From assembly GCF_022844445.1 (NCBI RefSeq), contig NZ_JALHLS010000019.1:1-49312 (forward strand): a DNA stretch of 49,312 nt. The letters run 5' to 3'. Below, piece by piece: positions 18,245 through 24,281 of the stretch (the first letter of the stretch is position 1; each line of letters opens with the position of its first letter). Made by a program: the position numbers and the translations under genes. This stretch comes from Hyphomonas sp. (GTDB lineage: Bacteria; Pseudomonadota; Alphaproteobacteria; Caulobacterales; Hyphomonadaceae). The notes beneath the pieces are model-generated. The model was given only the letters and a program-made list of their open reading frames with translations, did no database searches and had not been told where the DNA came from.

Positions 18245-19845
18245 GCTGCCGGCAGGTCCACGGTGAACTTCGCGCCGCCTTCGGCCCGGTTCTCTGCCCA
18301 CACCTTGCCGCGGTGCGTGGCAATGATCTGCTTCACGATCGAAAGCCCAAGCCCGGAATTGTTCCCGAAGGCCGTGCCTTTCGGTCTGTCCGTATAGAAA
18401 CGGTTGAAGATCGTCTCCAGCTTGTCGGGCGGCACACCGGGGCCGGAATCCTCCACGGTCAGCCGCGCAATCGTGCGCGGGCCTTCATTGGTCTGGTCGA
18501 GGCGCACTTCCACGGTTGAGCCGCCTGGCGAGAAGGAGCGCGCATTGTCGATCAGGTTGCGCAGCACCTGTCCGAGCGGCCCCTCACGCCCCCGCACGAT
18601 CAGCCGCGCGCCCATCGTGGCATCCGTGAAGGCCACATGCACGGCAGACTCGCCTTCACCGATGCCTTCATAGGTGCGCACGACATCGCGCACAAAGCGG
18701 GCAATATCGATCTGCTCGCTCGGAAGGCGTGTCATTTCTGCTTCAAGTCGTGAGGCGTTCGAAATATCCGTGATCAGACGGTCAAGCCGCTTCACGTCTG
18801 AGGTGATCACCTGCCTGAGCCGCGTCGCCGCGTCAGGGTCTTTCACACGCTCCAGTGTCTCCACCGCCGAGCGGATCGACGTCAGCGGGTTCTTCAGCTC
18901 ATGCGCCACGTCCGCCGCAAACTGCTCGTTCGCCTCGATCCGCTCCAGCAGAGCCTCGGTCATGCTCTGGATGGAGGTTGCCAGGTCACCGATCTCGTCG
19001 GTGCGCTGGGTCAGCAGCGGCACGTCGATCTTGTCGGATGCGCCAGACCGGATGCGGTCCGCCGCCAGCGCCAGACGCCGCAAGGGCCGCGCGATCCCGA
19101 GGGTCAGCATCACCGACGTAATGAACGCCATCAGCACCGCCACACCAATGAACGGCACCAGCGCCACCCGCTCTGCGCGAATGATCTCGTCAATGTCGCT
19201 CGCCTCGAGCACCAGGACGCCGACGACGGCAGACACGCGCTGCACGGGCATGGAGACCGAGATCACGCGGTTCCCCCGGTCGGAAAAGCGCTGGCTGGCC
19301 GACTGGCCCCCAAGGGCCGCAATCTCGAATTCCTCCTCGAGGCTCTGTGTGCGCAGCGCTTCGGAGGTGCGGCGCGGCGAGAAGAAACCGAATACGTTGC
19401 CGGCCCATTCCGACAGGTCGCGCCCGGTACGCGACAGGAAGCCCGGCTCCGCCAGCGGGGGGAGGGCGGTCACGTCCACGCGGTCGGAGAGGTAATAGCT
19501 GTCGCCAATCAGTTCGCCGTCCGGCGTGAATATGCGCGCGCGCACGCGCTCCGGCAGGTTCAGCCTTTCCAGCGTCTGGCGCGCCGCCTCATGGTTGAGG
19601 CCGGGCTCCGGCGTGGTCGCGTCATCGGAAAGCAGGCTCGAGAAAATCTGCGCCTGCGCCTCAAGATCCTGCTGCTTGGAAGCTACGAAGCCCGCGCGCA
19701 TCTCGTTCAGCACCATTGCCCCGATGATGAGGATGGCGAGGCCCGCGAGGTTCGAGGCAAAGATCAGCCGCGCAATGCGCGAGCCGAGGATGGTGGTGGT
19801 GCGCCGCTGAGACGGCCGGCGGCGAGGGGCGCTTGGTTCTGCCAT
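18241..19845 (-). CDS. chvG: Sensor histidine kinase ChvG-type
   Basis: A 534-residue membrane kinase of the ChvG/ExoS family, which senses acid or envelope stress. It has a basic N-terminus, a helix at about 28-48, a periplasmic stimulus-sensing domain (about 50-225), a second helix (about 228-250), HAMP, HisKA with phospho-accepting H315 in FAADVAHELKNPLTSIRS, and a HATPase domain (N box RNLIDNARSFSP, G boxes VEDSGPGVP and NSGLGLSIVKQI). ChvG normally sits beside ChvI; here the likely partner is 1.7 kb away with other genes between. HprK and HPr genes that usually follow chvG are absent. Confidence 0.9.
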   Translation of the reverse strand: MAEPSAPRRRPSQRRTTTILGSRIARLIFASNLAGLAILIIGAMVLNEMRAGFVASKQQDLEAQAQIFSSLLSDDATTPEPGLNHEAARQTLERLNLPERVRARIFTPDGELIGDSYYLSDRVDVTALPPLAEPGFLSRTGRDLSEWAGNVFGFFSPRRTSEALRTQSLEEEFEIAALGGQSASQRFSDRGNRVISVSMPVQRVSAVVGVLVLEASDIDEIIRAERVALVPFIGVAVLMAFITSVMLTLGIARPLRRLALAADRIRSGASDKIDVPLLTQRTDEIGDLATSIQSMTEALLERIEANEQFAADVAHELKNPLTSIRSAVETLERVKDPDAATRLRQVITSDVKRLDRLITDISNASRLEAEMTRLPSEQIDIARFVRDVVRTYEGIGEGESAVHVAFTDATMGARLIVRGREGPLGQVLRNLIDNARSFSPGGSTVEVRLDQTNEGPRTIARLTVEDSGPGVPPDKLETIFNRFYTDRPKGTAFGNNSGLGLSIVKQIIATHRGKVWAENRAEGGAKFTVDLPAA

Positions 19846-19879
19846 GGCCTTTTCCCCTCCCGTCGCCGGCCTGCCGCGA

Positions 19880-20344
19880 TCAGGCGTCGGCTGCGACGCG
19901 CATCGAGATGATGCGATCCGGGTTCTTCGGCGGCTCGCCCTTCGCCAGCGCGTCGATAGCGTCCATGCCTTCGGTCACCTGACCCCACACCGTGTACTGC
20001 CGGTTGAGGAAGGAGGCATCGCCGAAGCATATGAAGAACTGGCTGTTGGCGGAGTTCGGCGCCGAGGTGCGCGCCATCGAGCAGGTGCCGCGCACGTGCG
20101 GCTCCGGATTGAACTCGGCCTTCAGGTCCGGCTTTTTCGAATTGCCAGTGCCGGTGCCCTTCGGGCAGCCCGTCTGCGCCATGAAGCCGGCGATGACGCG
20201 GTGGAAGATGATGCCGTCATAAAACCCCTCGCGCGCGAGTTCCTTGATGCGGGCGACATGGCCGGGGGCGAGATCCGGGCGAAGCGCGATCGTCACTTTG
20301 CCTTTCGAGGTCTCCAGCAGCAGCGTGTTTTCGAGGTCAGACAT
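19880..20344 (-). CDS. Cyclophilin-type peptidyl-prolyl isomerase
   Basis: A 154-residue cytoplasmic-type cyclophilin that catalyses cis-trans isomerisation of Xaa-Pro bonds. Signatures: FYDGIIFHRVIAGFMAQTGC (with the catalytic arginine), ARTSAPNSANSQFFICFGDA and YTVWGQVTEGMDAIDAL. Start 20344 is used because AGGAGT lies about eight bases upstream and MSDLENTLLLETSKG matches the family; the in-frame extension to 20419 is not supported. No signal peptide is visible. It is upstream of chvG on the same strand, 34 bases away, and may share its transcript. Confidence 0.95.
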   Translation of the reverse strand: MSDLENTLLLETSKGKVTIALRPDLAPGHVARIKELAREGFYDGIIFHRVIAGFMAQTGCPKGTGTGNSKKPDLKAEFNPEPHVRGTCSMARTSAPNSANSQFFICFGDASFLNRQYTVWGQVTEGMDAIDALAKGEPPKNPDRIISMRVAADA

Positions 20345-20470
20345 CGGGCAAACTCCTATTACTCTGTCCGTCATGTAAGGATCAGGCCCTTGGCTATTCA
20401 ATCGCGGGTCTGGCGGCAAGCTTGCCCTGCATGTATTGTTGGGCCTCGGGAGTGGTGGAAGAGGCCGGTT

Positions 20471-20944
20471 TTGGCAGATATTGTAGGCAATTGTCTGGCC
20501 TTTATGCTCGCCTCAGTGGGCGTACTCTACTTGCTCTGGACCGCTGGTGTGACTTTTCCGTTCGCTAACGAACAGTCGCTGGCCCGGTCGCTGATCGGCC
20601 GGCGCGGAATCACCCGGGTGCCCTCCCGCGCGGCCTTCCTCTACATCAGCGCGCTGTTCTTTGCCGCCGCCGCGGCCGCCTTCCTGATGGGGGGCTACAG
20701 CGAAGCAGTGCCGCATTCGAAGCCTTTCCTCGCGCCGGTCGGCTTGCTGCTGGCCCTGGTTTTCATCGGCCGGGGCGTCGCCGGCGTTCTGCCGGCGTTC
20801 GAGCGTGCCGCGCCGGAACAGCCCTACCTCTCGCTCAACCGGCGCCTTTATTCGCCGCTCTGCGTCCTCGCAGGCCTCGGTTTCCTGTTCCTCACGCTGG
20901 CTCTGCCGAACTGGTCGGCGCGGCTCAGCCAGCTGTTTGGCTGA
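20471..20944 (+). CDS. DUF3995 family membrane protein
   Basis: A protein of about 157 residues with four transmembrane helices. The LNRRLYSPLCVLAG stretch before the last helix is the hallmark of DUF3995, a family with no known function. The start is uncertain: TTG 20471 has GGAAGAGG six bases upstream, while ATG 20504 (146 residues) begins inside the first helix; I prefer the TTG. It diverges from the cyclophilin gene and overlaps the end of the alpha/beta hydrolase gene on the other strand by 20 bases. Confidence 0.7.
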   Translation: MADIVGNCLAFMLASVGVLYLLWTAGVTFPFANEQSLARSLIGRRGITRVPSRAAFLYISALFFAAAAAAFLMGGYSEAVPHSKPFLAPVGLLLALVFIGRGVAGVLPAFERAAPEQPYLSLNRRLYSPLCVLAGLGFLFLTLALPNWSARLSQLFG

Positions 20945-21524
20945 GCAGCAGGTCCGGAAACGCCGCCAGCCAGTCCTCGGCGCTCTGTCCGTCGGGTCCG
21001 CGTGCCTGCATCATGCCGCGGAAGTTCCAGTGGTTCAGCTCTGTGTCGATCCGCGTTTCCGCCTGCTGAAACGCGCGCGGCACGCCGCCGCCCGTGATAA
21101 AGCCCGCCGCCTTCACAAGGTCGGACCGGTCATAGGCCGAAGGCGCCGCATCCACATGCACCACCCGCACGGCCGAGGCCGGCCGATCATCGCGTGCCGT
21201 CAGCCGCGTCAGCGGCTTTGCGACCGGATCGGCCCCGACGAGGAAGGCTTGAGCCACCAGTGCCTTCGCCGCGCGCAAAACCGTATCTGCCCCCCAGCTA
21301 TGCCCGATCAGCGCCAGCGGCTGGCCTTCGCCGGCCAGCTCCACAGCAAGTCGCTGCGCGGCTGTGATCTTCCAGTGAGGGAGGTAATGCACGTCCCGCT
21401 TCCCCCGCACCTGCTGCCGGCGTGCTTCGGCATAAGACAGGACAAGGCGGGAGGCTTCGTCTCCCGCCCCGCCGATATACAGCTCTGCCGGGGGCCTACT
21501 CGGTGTAGCGATAGCCGACGCCAT
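20925..21524 (-). CDS. Alpha/beta hydrolase fold protein
   Basis: A 199-residue protein with an alpha/beta-hydrolase nucleophile elbow GHSWGAD in [14 protein letters not shown] (about residue 75), followed by helix and strand order typical of small serine esterases or thioesterases. A late histidine (LNHWNFRG near residue 165) may complete the triad. The N-terminus before [13 protein letters not shown] is poorly conserved, and ATG 21524 overlaps the end of chvI by 29 bases, so it is probably translated from the chvI transcript. Substrate unknown. Confidence 0.7.
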   Translation of the reverse strand: MASAIATPSRPPAELYIGGAGDEASRLVLSYAEARRQQVRGKRDVHYLPHWKITAAQRLAVELAGEGQPLALIGHSWGADTVLRAAKALVAQAFLVGADPVAKPLTRLTARDDRPASAVRVVHVDAAPSAYDRSDLVKAAGFITGGGVPRAFQQAETRIDTELNHWNFRGMMQARGPDGQSAEDWLAAFPDLLLSQTAG

Positions 21525-22188
21525 AAAGCGTTTCGATCGCGTCGAACTCGTCGGTCACTTCGCGGAACTTCTTGCGCAGCCGCTTGATGTGGCTGTCGAT
21601 GGTCCGGTCGTCGACGTAGATCTGGTCATCGTAAGCGGCGTCCATCAGCTGGTCGCGGCTCTTCACATATCCGGGGCGCGAGGCGAGCGCCTGCAGGATC
21701 AGGAACTCGGTCACGGTCAGGCGGACAGTCTTGCCGTCCCAGGTACAGGCGTGGCGATTGGGATCCAGCACTAGCTTGCCGCGCACGATCGGCTTGGAGT
21801 CGCCTTCCTCGGGGCCGGCAACGCCGCCGCGGGCGCGGCGGAGTACCGCCTTTACGCGTTCGGCCAGAAGGCGGTTGGAGCAGGGTTTGCGCACGAAATC
21901 GTCGGCGCCGATGTTAAAGCCGATTACTTCGTCGATCTCTTCATCCTTGGAGGTGAGGAAGATCACGGGCAGCTCGGAGGTCTGGCGCAGACGGCGCAGC
22001 AGCTCCATGCCGTCCATCTTCGGCATCTTCACGTCGAGGATGGCGATGTCCGGCGGGCTTTCGGTGAGGGCGGGCAGCGCGGACTCCCCGTCATGATAGG
22101 TTCGCACCTGGTAGCCTTCGGCCTCAAAGAACATCTTGAGCGAGGCCACGATGTTTTCGTCATCGTCCACCAGTGCGAGTGTCGTCAT
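21496..22188 (-). CDS. chvI: Response regulator ChvI-type
   Basis: A 230-residue OmpR-family regulator. The receiver domain (about 1-120) has the acidic pair in LVDDDENIV, phospho-acceptor D52 in [16 protein letters not shown] and lysine residues in FLTSKD and RKPCSNRLL. The winged-helix DNA-binding domain (about 140-230) reads [20 protein letters not shown] and ends [11 protein letters not shown], both typical of ChvI. Start 22188 ([14 protein letters not shown]) matches the family; the in-frame extension to 22356 is not homologous. ChvI answers to ChvG in controlling envelope and exopolysaccharide genes; the kinase is downstream but not adjacent. Confidence 0.92.
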   Translation of the reverse strand: MTTLALVDDDENIVASLKMFFEAEGYQVRTYHDGESALPALTESPPDIAILDVKMPKMDGMELLRRLRQTSELPVIFLTSKDEEIDEVIGFNIGADDFVRKPCSNRLLAERVKAVLRRARGGVAGPEEGDSKPIVRGKLVLDPNRHACTWDGKTVRLTVTEFLILQALASRPGYVKSRDQLMDAAYDDQIYVDDRTIDSHIKRLRKKFREVTDEFDAIETLYGVGYRYTE

Positions 22189-22617
22189 TGCCTTGTCCTT
22201 CTCGGCCAGCCGGAAGCTGGATAGTGCTTCAGTCCGCTTGGCAGAAGGTTCAATCACAGCTCGGTCCATTTCAAAAGCCCTCCATTGGTGGAGCTTCAAC
22301 AAAATCAACGGAGTGCGGCGCGCGTTTGCGCGGATTGGGGCGCTCTCGCGATTCATTGCGGCGAAAAGCGCCGCATGTGTGAAAGTGCGGGTGGAAGTTG
22401 CGTCGGTTCGGCGCCTATGCCTCGGTTTCGGGAGAATTCCGGCACGAATCGCGATTTTCTTTCAAGGCGGACCGTCGCCGGGAAGTGCGCTGCGGGAAGG
22501 GTTTTCCGCCCCAGTTTATCCGGCTGCAACAACCGCGGCCAAAAACAACCACCCCCTTGCGAACTTGGCGGGATGAGCGGCGGGGTTTTTGTCCGCTCAA
22601 GCGTGAGACGAAGGAGG
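22189..22617. other. Gene-free stretch upstream of chvI
   Basis: No convincing protein gene is present: the frames here have no family resemblance and poor starts. The minus strand must hold the chvI promoter, but I cannot pick out a clear pair of boxes. The right part (from about 22540) becomes rich in short G runs leading into the folded element at 22618. Confidence 0.6.
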
Positions 22618-22813
22618 TGACAGGCCAGAACTCACGCGGGTCCGCCGTTACGGGAAGGTTCCCGTATGGTTGGAAGCTGATGGGATGATGGGCTCCATGA
22701 CCACCGGGATTATCTGACGCTGATCACCCAATTCACATCCCGGGACCTAAGGGCCCACGTCCATCAGCAGGACCTGAAATCAAGCGAAACCGGAAGGGGC
22801 GCGGCCGCGTCCG
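22618..22813 (+). ncRNA. Candidate structured RNA of unknown class
   Basis: Several nested helices can form. A closing stem pairs CAGGCC (22621-22626) with GG-A-CCTG (22770-22776). Inside it, one arm is ACGGGAA/TTCCCGT (22650-22665). A second arm stacks GCTGATGG/CCATCAGC (22676-22683 with 22761-22768), TGGGC/GCCCA (22689-22693 with 22753-22757) and CCGGGAT/ATCCCGG (22704-22710 with 22737-22743). A last hairpin, GGGCGC-GGCC-GCGTCC (22797-22812), could end the transcript. AAGGAGGTGA just before it (22611-22620) is a perfect Shine-Dalgarno sequence on this strand, or an anti-SD on the other, without a usable start nearby. It lacks the landmarks of tmRNA, RNase P RNA and SRP RNA. The strand is not certain. 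Confidence 0.45.
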
Positions 22814-22844
22814 GGTGTTGTTCGTGTTGGGGTACGCGAACCAC

Positions 22845-23483
22845 TCAGCCGTTGTGCTGGGCAACCAGTTGGATCTTGTATTCCCTCATCGTCTGGACAT
22901 CCGCTTGGGAAAGCGGAGCTCTTCCGTTTCGATGCCAAGCCCAAAATTCGATCGCGTCTCGGAAAAGCTTCGCAATCCGGTCGTCTAAATTGCCGTCGTC
23001 CTTCATGGTACTTACTAGCTCACCGAGTTCGTAATTCCCGAACTTCGAGTACTTTGCTCGCGTCTTGCCATGAACGGCCGGATCGTTGGCCCGTCTCCAG
23101 AGTTCATCCCGGATCGAGTACCAGTTCTCCTTCAGCTTAGTGCGCAATTCGTTCAACTGATGATCCGCAGGCAGTGCGTTTACTTCTTCTGCCGCTGCAG
23201 CTTCGGTTTGAATATCCGATACCGCTCCCTTCAATTGCCCAAGCGCAGCCATCGTAGATGCCAACTGTTCGTTCATCTCGAGGAGCTTTTCGTTCGTCTT
23301 GGCGCCGTGTTCGTTGATCGCTTTCACAGATTGATCCAGCGCGGACTGCAAGTCCTTGACGCGACCTCCAAATAGCCAAGAGCCCATTAGCACGCCTATC
23401 CCGCCGCCGACGATAAGCATGGCAGTAGTCACGATTGCCGTTTGACTATCTTCGAATTGCCCAACCGCTTCCCACAATCCCAT
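22845..23483 (-). CDS. Unrecognised single-helix coiled-coil protein
   Basis: I do not recognise this 212-residue protein. It has one transmembrane helix (about 16-38: AIVTTAMLIVGGGIGVLMGS), then a coiled coil (about 42-95) with heptad-like LQSALDQSVKAINEHG and EKLLEMNEQLASTMAALG. A mostly helical C-terminal half follows, containing ENWYSIRDELWRRANDPAVH and EFWAWHRNGRAPLSQADV. The pattern suggests a membrane-tethered cytoplasmic domain. AAGGGG precedes ATG 23483 and a consistent promoter lies upstream. Codon third positions are visibly less GC-rich than in neighbours, suggesting acquisition. It lies alone between the structured element and exoD. Confidence 0.75.
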   Translation of the reverse strand: MGLWEAVGQFEDSQTAIVTTAMLIVGGGIGVLMGSWLFGGRVKDLQSALDQSVKAINEHGAKTNEKLLEMNEQLASTMAALGQLKGAVSDIQTEAAAAEEVNALPADHQLNELRTKLKENWYSIRDELWRRANDPAVHGKTRAKYSKFGNYELGELVSTMKDDGNLDDRIAKLFRDAIEFWAWHRNGRAPLSQADVQTMREYKIQLVAQHNG

Positions 23484-23497
23484 TGAGGCCCCTTGCC

Positions 23498-23526
23498 AAT
23501 TTAAGATTGACGAAGTTCTGTGGCAA
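23498..23526 (-). promoter_or_regulatory. Predicted promoter of the orphan coiled-coil gene
   Basis: On the minus strand, TTGCCA (23521-23526) and TAAATT (23498-23503) are 17 bases apart, just before the AAGGGG ribosome-binding site. The predicted leader is very short (about 10 bases), so the gene would be its own transcription unit. Confidence 0.5.
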
Positions 23527-23591
23527 GAGACGCTGTCGAGTCAACGTAGAGTTAGACTGTCTTGCGGTATTCGTCTGATCTGTAACGTTCG

Positions 23592-24281
23592 CTACCCCAA
23601 CCACCCCGCAAGCCACGGCGCATGTTCGGTCACCAGCGTCGCCGCAAAGCCTGCGCCCGTGATCAGGCCGAACACAAGAATGCCCAGCGCCGTGATCCAG
23701 CCGAGGGCGAGGGCGCCGCCGGCCGACATGAACATGCCGTCGCGCTGGAGCAGTCCGACAGCCGCCACGGTGATTGCCAGCGACGGGATCGTGTTGGTAA
23801 TCGGCAGCATGATGGTAACGGCGGCGAGCGCAATGATCAGCCCGAGGATCCGCTCGCCGGCGCCAAGCGCGATAAAGCGCCAGCGCGGGCGCGACAGGCG
23901 CTCGGTCCAGCGCAGGCGCTTGTTGGCAAACTCGGCAATCGAGGACAGCCATTCCGGCTTCAGCTTGGCGCGCATCGCCCAGCCCGGCAGCCAGGGCTCG
24001 TTGCGACCGAACACGATCTGCAGGCCCAGAAGGAAGATGGGTATGGCGATGATCTGTGCGCCCGGGAGTCCCGGAACGAGACAGGGGATGGTGAGGATCA
24101 GGATCAGCAGGCCAAAGGCGCGGTCGTCCAGCGCATCGACGACCTGGCCCAGCGTCTGCGGCGCCTCGCCCTTGCCGGCGCTGGCAATCGCAACAATGGC
24201 ATCAATGAAGCCGCCCTGCGGCGCGGCTTCGACGTTTTTGGGCGCGGGGCCATTGGAGTTGGTCAATGTGCTGCTGCCCAT
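23592..24281 (-). CDS. ExoD family exopolysaccharide protein
   Basis: A 229-residue membrane protein of the ExoD family, first tied to exopolysaccharide synthesis and alkaline tolerance in Sinorhizobium. After a polar N-terminus it has about four to five helices; LLILILTIPCLVPGLPGAQI and GLQIVFGRNEPWLPGW are characteristic, as is the central basic segment RWTERLSRPRWRF. Its start at 24281 lies inside the end of polA (19-base overlap), so it is probably co-transcribed with it. Biochemical activity is unknown. Confidence 0.9.
   Translation of the reverse strand: MGSSTLTNSNGPAPKNVEAAPQGGFIDAIVAIASAGKGEAPQTLGQVVDALDDRAFGLLILILTIPCLVPGLPGAQIIAIPIFLLGLQIVFGRNEPWLPGWAMRAKLKPEWLSSIAEFANKRLRWTERLSRPRWRFIALGAGERILGLIIALAAVTIMLPITNTIPSLAITVAAVGLLQRDGMFMSAGGALALGWITALGILVFGLITGAGFAATLVTEHAPWLAGWLG

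Noticed and set aside
22189..22356. N-terminal extension of chvI
   Set aside because: [14 protein letters not shown] at 22188 is the family start; the extra 56 residues have no homology and no better ribosome-binding site.
22618..22776. Folded element as tmRNA, RNase P RNA or SRP RNA
   Set aside because: No alanine-tag codons or tRNA-like TTCGA end, no RNase P conserved cores, and no GGAAGCAG-type SRP loop. 6S RNA could not be ruled in or out.
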